DNA from: Chryseobacterium daeguense DSM 19388
GTDB taxonomy: Bacteria > Bacteroidota > Bacteroidia > Flavobacteriales > Weeksellaceae
DNA length: 64,000 nt
NCBI RefSeq assembly: GCF_000430825.1
Contig: NZ_AUMT01000018.1
Span: 1-64,000, forward strand
Direction: 5' to 3'
Positions 9,606 to 18,902 of this stretch are shown in pieces. Positions within the stretch are counted from its first letter, which is position 1; each line of letters opens with the position of its first letter. A program made the position numbers and the translations under genes. Under the pieces are notes generated by a model. That model worked only from the letters and a program-made list of their open reading frames with translations, was not told the origin of the DNA and did no database searches.

Positions 9606-11075
9606 ATGAAAAAGAAAATTGCGATAATAGGATCAGGTTTCTCCGGGCTTTCGGCTGCCGCTTATGCTGCTAAAAAAGGGCATGAAGTACATGTTTTTGA
9701 GAAAAACAGTGATGCCGGCGGCAGAGCAAGGAATTTTAAAACAGATAACGGTTACACATTCGATATGGGGCCAAGCTGGTACTGGATGCCGGATATCATT
9801 GAATCTTTTTTTAATGATTTTGGTAAAAAGTCGGAAGATTTTTACACCCTTGTTCCATTAAATCCGCAATTTGAAATGGTTTTTTCTGATTCCAATGTGA
9901 GTATTCCCCAGAACTACGATGAGATGAAAATCCTGTTCGAAAAAATTGAAAAAGGAGCGGGAGAAAGGCTTGACCGATTTATGGAAGATGCAAAATATAA
10001 GTATGAAGTGGGAATGCAGGATTTTGTAAATAAACCGTGTCATTCCTGGCTGGAGTTTGTATCTCTTAAAATTATGAAAAGTGCTTTTAAATTAGATTTA
10101 TTAACCAATTTTAGTCAGTTTGTAAGAAAATATTTTTCTGATCAGAAACTCATTACCCTCATGGAATTTCCGGTTATTTTTCTTGGCGCTTCCCCGAAAG
10201 ATATTCCTGCATTGTACAGCCTCATGAATTATGGTGGATATAAGCTGGGAACCTGGTATCCGATGGGTGGCTTTTCAAAGATTATTGATGGCATGAAAGA
10301 CGTTGCCTCGGAGCAGGGAGCTCATTTTCATTTTAACGCTAATGTTCAGAAAATTAACGTTAAAAATAATAAAGCATCGTCATTAACGGTTAATGATAAA
10401 GAAATTGATTTCGATACTGTTATTGCATCATCGGATTACCATCACACGGAAAGCAGGCTGCTCTCTGAGGAGTTCAGGAATTATAAAGATTCTTACTGGG
10501 AGAATCTTACGTTTGCGCCTTCCTGCCTTATTTATTATTTAGGATGTAAAGGAAAAATTCCCAACCTTAAGCATCACACCCTGTTTTTTGAAAATGATCT
10601 TGACCTTCATACCAAAGAAATTTATGAAGACAAAAAATGGCCTACTAAACCACTTTTCTACGCCTGTTGTCCATCAAAAACAGATCCGTCGGTCGCCCCG
10701 GAAAATGCAGAAAATTTATTCCTTCTGATGCCTGTTGCACCCGGAATTGAAGATTCTGAGGAGATAAGGGAAGAATATTTTATTGAAATGATTGAAAGGC
10801 TGGAAAAGCATACGGGATCTGATATTCTAAGTAAAATTGACTATAAAAAAAGCTATTGCGTAAAAGATTTCAAGGAAGATTACAATGCCTATCAGGGAAA
10901 TGCTTACGGACTTGCCAACACTTTGTCCCAGACCGCAGTTCTAAAGCCTTCCTTAAGAAATAAAAAAGTGAAAAACCTTTATTACACGGGCCAGCTTACC
11001 GTGCCGGGGCCAGGTGTTCCGCCATCCATTATCTCCGGGAAAATAGCTGCAACCGAAGCCATTAAAAGAATATGA
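9606..11075 (+). CDS. crtI: Phytoene desaturase (CrtI type)
   Basis: FAD enzyme that desaturates phytoene stepwise to lycopene. The 489-residue protein begins with the dinucleotide-binding motif IAIIGSGFSGLSAAAYAA, followed by VFEKNSDAGGRARNF and a GPSWYWMPD segment typical of CrtI. It ends with the family's C-terminal FAD signature YYTGQLTVPGPGVPPSIISG. Position directly before phytoene synthase supports the carotenoid role over other amine-oxidase-like desaturases. Expected at the membrane surface, where its substrate is dissolved. Confidence 0.95.
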   Translation: MKKKIAIIGSGFSGLSAAAYAAKKGHEVHVFEKNSDAGGRARNFKTDNGYTFDMGPSWYWMPDIIESFFNDFGKKSEDFYTLVPLNPQFEMVFSDSNVSIPQNYDEMKILFEKIEKGAGERLDRFMEDAKYKYEVGMQDFVNKPCHSWLEFVSLKIMKSAFKLDLLTNFSQFVRKYFSDQKLITLMEFPVIFLGASPKDIPALYSLMNYGGYKLGTWYPMGGFSKIIDGMKDVASEQGAHFHFNANVQKINVKNNKASSLTVNDKEIDFDTVIASSDYHHTESRLLSEEFRNYKDSYWENLTFAPSCLIYYLGCKGKIPNLKHHTLFFENDLDLHTKEIYEDKKWPTKPLFYACCPSKTDPSVAPENAENLFLLMPVAPGIEDSEEIREEYFIEMIERLEKHTGSDILSKIDYKKSYCVKDFKEDYNAYQGNAYGLANTLSQTAVLKPSLRNKKVKNLYYTGQLTVPGPGVPPSIISGKIAATEAIKRI

Positions 11076-11076
11076 T

Positions 11077-11913
11077 ATGAAAAAACTATTTGACGAACTT
11101 TCTTATACAGTCAGTAAAGAAACCACGAAAAAATACAGTACCAGCTTTTCCCTCGGTATATTGGCACTGTCTCCTAAAATACGGAATCCCATCTATGCAA
11201 TTTACGGTTATGTAAGGCTTGCAGACGAAATTGTAGACAGCTTTCATGGATATGATAAGACCAAGCTGCTGTCAAGATTCCGCGAAGAAACATTTCAGGC
11301 ACTGGAAGAAGGAATCTCTTTAAACCCTATCCTTCAGGCCTTTCAGGAAACCGTGAATCAGTTTAAAATAGATCATGATCTCATCATCCGTTTTCTGAAA
11401 AGTATGGAAATGGACCTTAAAAAAATTGATTATAATTCAGATTTGTATAAAGAATATATCCTTGGTTCTGCGGAGGTGGTGGGGCTTATGTGCCTTCAGA
11501 TTTTTGTAGACGGCAACCGCGAGCTGTTTGAAAAACTTAAACCTTTTGCCATGAAATTGGGATCCGCATTCCAGAAAGTGAATTTTCTGCGGGATATGAA
11601 AGATGATTATTATATTCTAGGAAGAAGCTATTTCCCGAGCCTGGACTTTTCAGCCTTTGATAATGAGGTGAAATCGGATATAGAAAAGGACATAGAAAAA
11701 GAATTTCTGGAAGCACTGGAAGGCATAAAGAAACTGCCGAACTCCTCAAGATTCGGGGTTTATCTGGCATACCGGTATTACATTTCTCTTTTCAGAAAGA
11801 TCAAAAAGACTTCTGCAAAAACCATTTTGAATGAAAGGATCAGAATTTCAAACGGCGCGAAATTATCACTGATGATGAGCAGCTATTTTCAGTATAAAAC
11901 ATCTCTTTTATAA
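11077..11913 (+). CDS. crtB: Phytoene synthase (CrtB)
   Basis: Condenses two geranylgeranyl diphosphates head to head into phytoene, the first committed step of carotenoid synthesis. Both Asp-rich prenyl-diphosphate motifs of the squalene/phytoene synthase family are present: YVRLADEIVDSFHG near residue 48 and NFLRDMKDDYYILGRSYFP near residue 168. At 278 residues it has the usual length for Bacteroidetes CrtB. Its start lies one base after the stop of crtI, indicating translational coupling. Confidence 0.95.
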   Translation: MKKLFDELSYTVSKETTKKYSTSFSLGILALSPKIRNPIYAIYGYVRLADEIVDSFHGYDKTKLLSRFREETFQALEEGISLNPILQAFQETVNQFKIDHDLIIRFLKSMEMDLKKIDYNSDLYKEYILGSAEVVGLMCLQIFVDGNRELFEKLKPFAMKLGSAFQKVNFLRDMKDDYYILGRSYFPSLDFSAFDNEVKSDIEKDIEKEFLEALEGIKKLPNSSRFGVYLAYRYYISLFRKIKKTSAKTILNERIRISNGAKLSLMMSSYFQYKTSLL

Positions 11914-11935
11914 TGTAATTTAAATTTTTTTTACA

Positions 11936-12391
11936 ATGAATTTTCTGATTGTACTGATAACTTTTTTTGTGATGGAAGGTATTACCTGGATCATTCACAA
12001 ATACGTTATGCATGGTTTTATGTGGGCTTTGCATAAGGATCATCATGACCACAGCAATGAGAGGCACATGGAAAAGAACGATTATTTTTTCGTGATTTTT
12101 GCACTTCCTACTATTATTTTAATGTATTACGGAACCCTTCAGGATTTTAATCATTGGTTTTATATTGCAGTAGGAATAGCTTTATACGGGATGGCATATT
12201 TTTTTGTGCATGATATTTTTATTCATCAAAGAATTAAGGTGCTCCGAAACACGGAAAATCCCTATCTTTTAGCGATAAGAAGGGCTCATAAACAGCATCA
12301 CAAGCACACGGGAAAAGAAGACGGAGAATGTTTTGGATTTCTTTGGGTTCCTGTGAAATATTTTAAGATGTACTTTAATAAAAATAAATAG
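11936..12391 (+). CDS. crtZ: Beta-carotene hydroxylase (CrtZ, fatty acid hydroxylase superfamily)
   Basis: Membrane di-iron hydroxylase that adds the 3 and 3' hydroxyl groups to beta-carotene, giving zeaxanthin. The 151-residue protein carries the His clusters of the family: HKYVMHGFMWALHKDHHDHS (residues about 21-40), HDIFIHQR near 92 and RAHKQHHKH near 119, placed between hydrophobic helices. Length and motif spacing match bacterial CrtZ. It lies between phytoene synthase and the cyclase, so the operon predicts zeaxanthin as the yellow pigment. Confidence 0.94.
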   Translation: MNFLIVLITFFVMEGITWIIHKYVMHGFMWALHKDHHDHSNERHMEKNDYFFVIFALPTIILMYYGTLQDFNHWFYIAVGIALYGMAYFFVHDIFIHQRIKVLRNTENPYLLAIRRAHKQHHKHTGKEDGECFGFLWVPVKYFKMYFNKNK

Positions 12392-12394
12392 CTA

Positions 12395-13108
12395 ATGTTT
12401 TCATATACCTATCTTCTCATTAATTTTTTTACCATTATTGTTTGTTTTATTTTTTCTTTTCATCAAAAGATTAAATTTAATAAACATTTTAAAGCATTTC
12501 TTGCTGCTTCTTTTTTGGTGGCGGTGGTGTTTATTATTTGGGATATTTGGTTTACGAAGATGGGAGTGTGGTGGTTTAATGATCGTTATCTGCTTGGAAT
12601 CAGGCTTTTTGGGCTTCCTGTAGAAGAGATCATGTTTTTTTTCTGTATTCCGTTTGCCTGCATGTTTACTTATTTTTGTCTGGATAAATTTTTCAATCTG
12701 AATTGGAAACTTCTTCCGGAAAAGATTTTTGTTATTGTAAGTATTATAGTTTTAATTACTTTAGGAGTATTTTTTAAAGAGAAAATCTATTCCTGCTTTA
12801 CATTTTTCACTACAGCTTTTTCTATGTTCATGTTGTACTTTGTCCTAAAGTCAAGGTGGATGGGTAGAGCTTCCTTTATTTATCTGGTACTAATGCCCGG
12901 TTTTCTCCTTGTTAATGGTATTTTGACCGGAACCGGCCTGGAATCACCAATTGTTAATTATAATCCTTCCGCTTTCATCGGATTCAGAATCCTGACAATA
13001 CCTGTTGAAGATACTGTCTACGGCTATGAGTTGATTCTGTGGAATATTTATTTTTTTCAGAAATTTAAAAAGAGGAGGGTATTGAGTCTTACCAGTAGCT
13101 TAAGATAA
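12395..13108 (+). CDS. Lycopene cyclase, fused CrtYc/CrtYd-type membrane protein
   Basis: Cyclises lycopene to beta-carotene. The 237-residue, highly hydrophobic protein has about six to seven membrane helices and two copies of the lycopene cyclase domain signature: LPVEEIMFFFCIPF near residue 77 and IPVEDTVYGYELILWN near residue 208. This is the fused two-domain form known from Bacteroidetes and archaea rather than the FAD-dependent CrtY. The start is three bases after the crtZ stop. A weak hairpin (TCCTC with GAGGA, about 13135-13155) follows the gene. Confidence 0.92.
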   Translation: MFSYTYLLINFFTIIVCFIFSFHQKIKFNKHFKAFLAASFLVAVVFIIWDIWFTKMGVWWFNDRYLLGIRLFGLPVEEIMFFFCIPFACMFTYFCLDKFFNLNWKLLPEKIFVIVSIIVLITLGVFFKEKIYSCFTFFTTAFSMFMLYFVLKSRWMGRASFIYLVLMPGFLLVNGILTGTGLESPIVNYNPSAFIGFRILTIPVEDTVYGYELILWNIYFFQKFKKRRVLSLTSSLR

Positions 13109-13338
13109 TTTTTAAAGTATATAAAAAACAAAATCCTCAGAATTTTTTCCGAGGATAAAAAACTAATAACCATGAAAACTCAAATTAAACATGAGTTACT
13201 TTACTACATTAAAATATTGTGCCAAGAATTTCATTGACGTAAATTATTATGGGTATTTAAGATTTTTTAAGAAAATTTTACAAAATTCCATCTTGGCATA
13301 GTTTATTCTGCTATCTAATTAACGATAAAATAAATATT

Positions 13339-13566
13339 ATGGCACACAGACTTTTTAGAAAAACTGAATTTGTTCAGGATTCATCCGGGCAATATCAGGT
13401 AGAATTTAAAAAAGGAAATGTAGGAGAAGGCTCCGATATGGTTGTTGAAAGATTGACGGAAAACGGAGAGTATGAAGTTATCCTTGCGCAGATTAAGCGT
13501 CATGAAGACAGCATTTTTGTTTCTTGGAGCGAACCTTTTGACGGAAGAATATTATTTGATCAATAG
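13339..13566 (+). CDS. Small hypothetical protein, 75 aa
   Basis: I do not recognise the family. The 75-residue protein is polar, with a mostly beta-like pattern (QYQVEFKKG, YEVILAQIKRH, SIFVSWSEPF) and no signal peptide or membrane segment. It has its own good hairpin terminator directly after the stop and lies in a 600-base stretch with no other gene, which supports expression as a single small cytoplasmic protein. The 230 bases before it hold no other feature I can support apart from the weak hairpin after the crt operon. Confidence 0.6.
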   Translation: MAHRLFRKTEFVQDSSGQYQVEFKKGNVGEGSDMVVERLTENGEYEVILAQIKRHEDSIFVSWSEPFDGRILFDQ

Positions 13567-13570
13567 AATT

Positions 13571-13598
13571 TTCCCCATTTTTTAAGTGGGGATTTTTT
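13571..13598 (+). terminator. Terminator of the 75-aa gene
   Basis: CCCCA (13573-13577) pairs with TGGGG (13587-13591), followed by A and six T residues. It begins five bases after the stop codon. Confidence 0.7.
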
Positions 13599-13707
13599 GA
13601 CTTAAGTCGAGATTAATATTTTTCTTTGATTTCAAATTAAGATATAAAAATAACCTCCATGGCATAATAATAGGTTGTTTATTAGTAACTAATCAAAACC
13701 AATCACA

Positions 13708-14699
13708 ATGAAATCAAATGATCAATTACAAACAAGCCTGAAAGGTAAAACAGTCGTCATTACGGGAGGAAGCAGCGGAGTAGGAAGAGCTGCGGCAGAA
13801 GCGTTTGCACTGGAAGGCTGTAATATTGTGGTCGCAGCAAGAGGAAAAGAGGGTCTGGATGAAACTGTGGCTTTGTGCCGCGATCTTGAAGTGGCTGCTA
13901 TAGGAGTTCCTACAGATGTATCAATTGCGGCTGATGTTCAGAACCTGGCCAATAAAGCCTTACAGTTCAACGGAAGAATTGATGTCTGGATCAATAATGC
14001 CGGCGCAATGGCCAGCGGAAAATTTGAAGAAATCCCGATGGAGCTTAATGAGCAGGTGATTAAAACCAATTTATTCGGATATATGCATGGTGCCTACAGT
14101 GTTTTACCGATTTTTAAAAAACAAAATGAAGGTATCCTGATTAATAATGTATCGATCGGGGGCTTTATGCCGGCTCCTTACAGTGCGGTTTATTCTGCTA
14201 CAAAATTCGGAATCAGGGGTATGATGGAATGCCTTCACGGGGAGATTCAGATTTTCCACAAATTCATATCTGTAATCTTTATCCGCAGATTCAGAGGTCA
14301 ACCGGAAATATGCATTCCGCTAAATTTTCAGGGCTGGATTTTAAGATTCCGCCGTTTGCAGCGGATCCAAGAGATACTGCAGCCAAACTTGTGGAGCTTG
14401 CAAAAAATCCACAAAAAGACCTTTTCCCGGATATTACCTCAAAAATCCTTACAACTGCTTACCGATTATTCCCGAAAGCAATTATCAATACCGCATCAGC
14501 AGGAATGAGGATAATGATGAAAGTAAAAAATGCTCCGGCTAATTCCGGGAATTTATTAAAACCATCCTCAGAACCGCACCGTATTTATGGTGAAACGATA
14601 CTTCCTGTTCCTTCCAGAAAAACTAAAATGGCGATTATTGCGGGTATTGGCCTGGGATTGAGCTATATGCTTTTTAAAGCTAATTCTTATAAGAAATAA
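13708..14699 (+). pseudogene. Short-chain dehydrogenase/reductase interrupted by one frameshift
   Basis: The first part (13708 to about 14247) encodes a normal SDR N-terminus: TGGSSGVGRAAAEAF cofactor motif, NNAGAMASG, and the active-site YSATK near residue 169. The frame then degenerates and stops at 14508. The second frame, readable from about 14245 to 14699, continues the protein naturally with SDFPQIHICNLYPQIQRSTG and ends in a hydrophobic segment near IIAGIGLGLSYMLF. Adding one T in the GATTC at 14244-14248 rejoins both parts into a protein of about 330 residues, like the C-terminally extended SDRs common in Chryseobacterium. It is either a recent pseudogene or a base missing from the sequence. 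The substrate is unknown. Confidence 0.85.
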
Positions 14700-14720
14700 T
14701 TTGGAAAAATAGTAAAAAAG

Positions 14721-14746
14721 TCCCTCCAGTCGGTTGATAGGAGGGA
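14721..14746. terminator. Hairpin between convergent SDR and KAS III-like genes
   Basis: TCCCTCC (14721-14727) pairs with GGAGGGA (14740-14746). The A run before it and T-rich sequence after it suggest use in both directions; the T run on the plus strand is weak. Confidence 0.6.
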
Positions 14747-14763
14747 TTTATATTTTAGTTAAA

Positions 14764-15822
14764 TTAAAATTTATATACAATGGCATTGATATTCATTCCG
14801 GCACCTACTGATGCGAAGAGTACAATATCATTTTTTTCGATGCTGTGGGTTTGCAATTCACCTTTTAAAATCATTGCCAGTAAAGAAGGAATCGTTGCAA
14901 CGCTGCTGTTACCCAGCTTATCAATAACCATCGGCATTATGTTGGCTGGAGTAGGAGTGTTGTAGAGTTGGTAAAACCTGTTTACAATAGCTTCATCCAT
15001 CTTTTCATTGGCCTGGTGGATAATAATTTTATTTAAATCATTGATAGAATACCCGCTGTTATCAAGGCATTGTTTCATGGCTTCAGGAACGTGAACAAGG
15101 GCAAATTCATAGATTTTTCTGCCGTCCATTTTAATGTATTTCGTATCAGGACAGCTTTCATTGTTGTAGGATTTTCCAAAATACAGAAAGTCTTTTTCTT
15201 TCAACGTATAGGATGCTGATAAGTGAGACTGTATTCCGGATTCATCTTCCGCAGCTTCCAAAATCACCGCTCCGGCTCCGTCTGCATAAATCATACTATC
15301 CCTGTCATGGATATCAACCACGCGGGAAAGTGTCTCAGCACCTATAACGAGGCATTTTTTTGCAATACCCGACCTGATGAAGGCGTTGGCTTGTATCACA
15401 CCTTCGATCCATCCGGGACATCCAAAAAGGACATCATAAGCAACACAAAAATTATTTTTTATCTGTAATAAGTGCTTAACCCTCGCAGCAAGACTCGGAA
15501 CTGTATCAGACTGTACTGTACCGTGTTTTACATCACCAAAATTATGTGCAAATATAATATAGTCCAACGTCTCAGGATCTATCCCTGCATTTTCAATGGC
15601 GGCCTTTGCTGCTATCAATCCAAGATCAGAAGTTACCTGATCACTGCTTGCATATCTTCTTTCTACTATCCCTGTGATTTTCTGCAGCTTGCTTGTAATG
15701 GCTGCATTATCCTCTTTCAGTACAATTCCCTCTTCATTAAGAAAAATGTGCTTATCAAAAAATAAGTTGGTGATTGTTTCTGATGGTATATAATTCCCTA
15801 CACCTGTGATTTTACTTGTCAT
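14764..15822 (-). CDS. 3-oxoacyl-ACP synthase III-like protein (KAS III / FabH family)
   Basis: Condensing enzyme that joins an acyl-CoA starter to a carrier-bound extender or a related acceptor. The 352-residue protein retains the full catalytic triad of the family: Cys in VLFGCPGW near 134, His in IIIHQANEK near 268, and Asn in KLGNSSVAT near 304. It is longer than housekeeping FabH (about 320) and resembles the secondary KAS III proteins of Bacteroidetes that sit in lipid or secondary-metabolite settings. No other fatty acid gene is next to it, so its specific product is open. The gene is monocistronic and convergent with the broken SDR. Confidence 0.88.
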   Translation of the reverse strand: MTSKITGVGNYIPSETITNLFFDKHIFLNEEGIVLKEDNAAITSKLQKITGIVERRYASSDQVTSDLGLIAAKAAIENAGIDPETLDYIIFAHNFGDVKHGTVQSDTVPSLAARVKHLLQIKNNFCVAYDVLFGCPGWIEGVIQANAFIRSGIAKKCLVIGAETLSRVVDIHDRDSMIYADGAGAVILEAAEDESGIQSHLSASYTLKEKDFLYFGKSYNNESCPDTKYIKMDGRKIYEFALVHVPEAMKQCLDNSGYSINDLNKIIIHQANEKMDEAIVNRFYQLYNTPTPANIMPMVIDKLGNSSVATIPSLLAMILKGELQTHSIEKNDIVLFASVGAGMNINAIVYKF

Positions 15823-16072
15823 TAAACTTAATTTCGTTTTTTTTAATGGTTGGTTAAACGAATAATTGGTAAAGATAATAATTAAAAATCGGGAATTATG
15901 GTTGTTATGAAAATTTAATGAAAATTAATAGAGTTTTGCATAATATTAAATCCTAAAATATATTTTTTTTACTAAAATTAAACTTTTTTTTGAAAAAAGA
16001 TAAATCAGATTTTTGGGGGAACTTGTTTAAAGAATGACAATAAAATTATTTTCCAATAACGGTTTAAAATAT

Positions 16073-16103
16073 TTTGCAGGAAATAAAAAAGTTACTATAT
16101 TTG
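16073..16103 (+). promoter_or_regulatory. Bacteroidetes-type promoter of tRNA-Ser
   Basis: TTTG at 16073-16076 and TATATTTG at 16096-16103 are separated by 19 bases, an excellent match to the -33/-7 consensus of the Bacteroidetes primary sigma factor. Transcription would start about 30 bases before the tRNA. The rest of the 314-base gap from 15823 is AT-rich and I see nothing else in it. Confidence 0.8.
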
Positions 16104-16136
16104 CACCACTGAAAACGACGGTATTGTCGATCTTCA

Positions 16137-16221
16137 GGAGAGTTGGCAGAGTGGTCGATTGCGGCAGTCTTGAAAACTGTTGACTGTAACAGGTCCGGGG
16201 GTTCGAATCCCTCACTCTCCG
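16137..16221 (+). tRNA. tRNA-Ser(TGA)
   Basis: The acceptor stem GGAGAGT (16137-16143) pairs perfectly with ACTCTCC (16214-16220), G is the discriminator base, and the T arm contains the GTTCGAATC signature. The anticodon loop CTTGAAA places TGA at 16171-16173. The long variable arm and the length of 85 nucleotides are those of a class II tRNA, which fits serine. CCA is not encoded. A recombinase gene begins 273 bases downstream in the same direction, the usual arrangement when a tRNA 3' end has been used as an integration site. Confidence 0.97.
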
Positions 16222-16265
16222 CAAAAGCGTAAAGAATTTATCTTGTAAGCGCATTAAAAGCTGAT

Positions 16266-16305
16266 AAAGCCTGCAAATTTTAAAATTTGCTGGCTTTTTT
16301 GTTTT
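16266..16305 (+). terminator. Terminator after tRNA-Ser
   Basis: A long stem: AAAGCC plus GCAAATTT (16266-16280) pairs with AAATTTGC plus GGCTTT (16283-16297), with one T-T mismatch, followed by T residues. It separates tRNA transcription from the recombinase. Confidence 0.85.
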
Positions 16306-16494
16306 TGGAATTATTTCAAAATTTTCAAAAACACTCCAAAAGTTTATGGCGCGTTCATGACACTTGAGAATTTAGGAAAAAAAGTGTCATAGATAGACTT
16401 GTAAACAATTGATTTACAAATTGTAAAGTACATTAACGACTTGATTCCAAAGAGCATTATTTCGACATTTATTAACGCTAAAAATTGTTGAATT

Positions 16495-17881
16495 ATGCTG
16501 GAAAAAAGCTATGGGCTAAAGATTTTTTTAAAAAGCCCGAAAAGAAAAGGGGACATAATGAGATATGTCCATGTGAGAGTAACGGTTGATGGCAAGCCGC
16601 AAGATGCATCAACGAAAAGAAAATGGGATGTGCGCAGGTGGGATCAAAGCACGGAAAGAGCAACTGGTTTTAAAGAAGATGCGAAGACGCTAATTTCTTT
16701 TTAGACTCACTTGTTACAAGCATTAATCAATTCAAAATGGAGATGTTTAATGCTGGAGTTCCTATGACAACACAGCTGATCATTGACTTTATTAACGGTA
16801 ATCATCAATCCCGAGCAAAGGTGCTTGAAGAGTTTCAGGCGCATAACGATGAAGTTTTTGCACTGATCGGTAAGGAGTATGCACAGGGAACCTATGATCG
16901 ATATGTTACTGCACGATCTCATGTTCAGGACTTTATTAAGTTCAAGTACAAAAAAGATGATCTGGAGTTTAGGGAACTTAATTATCAATTTATTAAAGAC
17001 TATGACTTTTATTTAAAAACGGTAAGGAATTGCAGTAATAATACTTCTCTAAAATACATTAGTAATTTCAAGAAGATCGTCCTTTTAGCTGTTGCAAAGA
17101 AATATCTTCAGAAAGATCCCTTTAAGCTATTTAAAGGAAAGAAAGATAAGTTAAAAAAGAAGCCTTTAACGCAAGGTGAGCTTTATTCTCTTGAGACTAA
17201 AAAGTTATCCTCAGTGCGGCTTTCCCTTGTACGGGACATCTTTGTTTTCCAATGTTATACGGGACTTGCTTATATTGATGTCTATCAGTTGAAAAGAGAG
17301 AATATTAAAGTCGGTGTAGATGGTGAGCTGTGGATTATGAGCAGCAGACAAAAATCAAAATCAAAGACAGACATTCCATTACTTCCAAGGGCTTTAGAGA
17401 TCATGGAAAAATATCATGATCATCCTATCTGTAGAACACGAGGGACGATACTACCTGTTACATCGAATCAAAAAATGAATGAGTACCTGAAGGAAATTGC
17501 GACGTTGTGTGGTATTAGCAGTACACTCAGTACCCATAAAGCCAGGAGAACCTTTGCCAGTACTGTTACCTTGAGAAATGGAGTTTCAATAAATGTTGTG
17601 AAAGAAATGTTGGGGCACCATTCAGTAAAACAGACAGAAGATTACGCTATTACAGAGGAGCAGGCAGTAAGCGAAGAAATGATAAGTTACGAGCCAAACT
17701 ATCGGCAGACAAATCCACAGGAAAAAGGCCAGATGATAACATTCATGATCTTATACATAACTTAGAGATGGAGCTTAGTGAATTTAAGAATAGTAAAGTA
17801 GAAGCTGGAAAGGATGGTACTTTGAGAAAGCTGGCATTATTGCAGCAAGAATTGAATAAACTGAAGGCTGGTATTTGCTGA
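16495..17881 (+). pseudogene. Tyrosine recombinase / phage integrase with two frameshifts
   Basis: Site-specific recombinase of the Bacteroidetes mobile-element type. Frame 1 (16495 to about 16691) encodes the N-terminal arm-binding part (RYVHVRVTVDGKPQ, KRKWDVRRWDQ). A second frame carries the SAM-like core and the catalytic domain, with YTGLAYIDVYQL, THKARRTFAST (HxxR), GHHSVKQTEDYA (HxxxxxxxxY). A third frame from about 17688 to 17881 supplies the charged C-terminal tail ending in LALLQQELNKLKAGIC. One extra A at each of two places (CTAATTT near 16691, ATAAGTT near 17687) restores a single protein of about 460 residues. It lies just downstream of tRNA-Ser. It is inactive if the shifts are real. 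Confidence 0.88.
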
Positions 17882-17913
17882 ATCAATTTCAAAGTATTGA
17901 TACATTAAATTAG

Positions 17914-17949
17914 AGTGGCTTTCGCGAGACAGTTAAAGCCACTTTTTTA
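17914..17949 (+). terminator. Terminator of the recombinase gene
   Basis: AGTGGCTTT (17914-17922) pairs with AAAGCCACT (17935-17943) around a 12-base loop and is followed by T residues. Its position 33 bases after the third-frame stop at 17881 supports that stop as the true gene end. Confidence 0.8.
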
Positions 17950-17969
17950 TTATGAGAGAATTATTGCCC

Positions 17970-18269
17970 CTACAAAGTTAAAAATTCAACAGTGCTTTGA
18001 TATCCTGGATGATATGATGGCGTATACTTTATGTATCCAAAGGTTTGCAGTTCCTTAAAATACTTATGATACGTTGGTAGCGTATTGATATGGGAATACT
18101 GCATAATTTTACTGCGGCTGACATGGATGATTTTAAATTCATCCTGCAGATGCGCAAGCTGAATAAGGGAACAGATTAAAGCAAGATGCCAAACATTTAA
18201 TCGCTCATCCCTCGACAGATTCGTTAAAAATTTGAGCCAACGTCCTGTCTTACTTTTGCTCATCACCAA
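17970..18269 (-). CDS. Small winged-helix-like protein of the integrated element, 99 aa
   Basis: No firm family. The 99-residue protein is basic at its N-terminus (MSKSKTGRWLKFL) and has a helix-turn-helix-like pattern: HLALICSLIQLAHL, SRSKIMQYSHINTLPTYHKYFKELQTFGYIKYTPSYHP. The last part reads like a wing after a recognition helix. Small proteins of this kind are often next to recombinases on Bacteroidetes integrative elements and could control excision or gene expression, but that is inference. It is convergent with the recombinase and shares its terminator region. Confidence 0.6.
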   Translation of the reverse strand: MVMSKSKTGRWLKFLTNLSRDERLNVWHLALICSLIQLAHLQDEFKIIHVSRSKIMQYSHINTLPTYHKYFKELQTFGYIKYTPSYHPGYQSTVEFLTL

Positions 18270-18430
18270 AAAGTTTAAGTAAATCCTCTCTGTTGTAGTA
18301 ATATGATCCCATAACCTTATTAAATGTTCTGCGATAATGAATAAACTACCATAATTTCCTAATACTGAAATTATTAATGAACCGATGTGGTAAAAAGTTG
18401 AAAAAAAATGATTTAAATATTATAATTAAT

Positions 18431-18456
18431 ATTGATATATCAATTATATTTGTATC
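18431..18456 (+). promoter_or_regulatory. MarR operator overlapping a -7 promoter element
   Basis: ATTGATATATCAAT (18431-18444) is a perfect 14-base palindrome. TATATTTG (18445-18452) directly follows and matches TAnnTTTG, and a degenerate second half-site (GTATCAAT, about 18452-18459) comes after it. A bound regulator would cover the promoter of the MarR/peptidase pair, so negative autoregulation is likely. Confidence 0.65.
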
Positions 18457-18471
18457 AATAAAACTAAATTT

Positions 18472-18900
18472 ATGTTACAGTCAGAACAAACAGTTTTTTA
18501 CTATATCGAAAATGCGATCAAGTCGTATCGGCAGTTTGCTCAAAAAAAAATAAAGAAAGCAGGTCTTAATGTAACAATAGATCAGGGGTTAATTCTAAAC
18601 ATTATTCAGAACAACCCTACTATCTCTCAGCAGGAAATTGCCCGGAGAGCTTTTAAGGACCATGCTTCAGTTACACGCATTATTGAGAGTATGGTTGAAA
18701 AGAATATTCTTAAGAGAGAATTTCATACTGAAGACAGGAGGCGTTTTCAACTTACCATTACAGATTTCGGTATTGAAATTCTTACGAACATTAATCCTAT
18801 TGTAACTGTAAACCGCAACCAAGCGCTGTATGGAATCACAGAGGAAGAAATAGAAACAGTGAAAAAAGTTCTTCAAAGAATAATGAAAAATTGTAGTTAG
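18472..18900 (+). CDS. MarR-family transcriptional regulator
   Basis: A 142-residue winged-helix protein of standard MarR length. The order is a dimerisation helix, then KKAGLNVTIDQGLILNIIQ, the DNA-binding helices TISQQEIARRAFKDHASVTRIIESMVEKNILKRE, and the wing HTEDRRRFQLTITDFG with the conserved DxRR. It overlaps a promoter-operator palindrome and ends two bases before a secreted peptidase gene, so it most likely represses that peptidase and itself. The ligand is unknown. Confidence 0.92.
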   Translation: MLQSEQTVFYYIENAIKSYRQFAQKKIKKAGLNVTIDQGLILNIIQNNPTISQQEIARRAFKDHASVTRIIESMVEKNILKREFHTEDRRRFQLTITDFGIEILTNINPIVTVNRNQALYGITEEEIETVKKVLQRIMKNCS

Positions 18901-18902
18901 TT

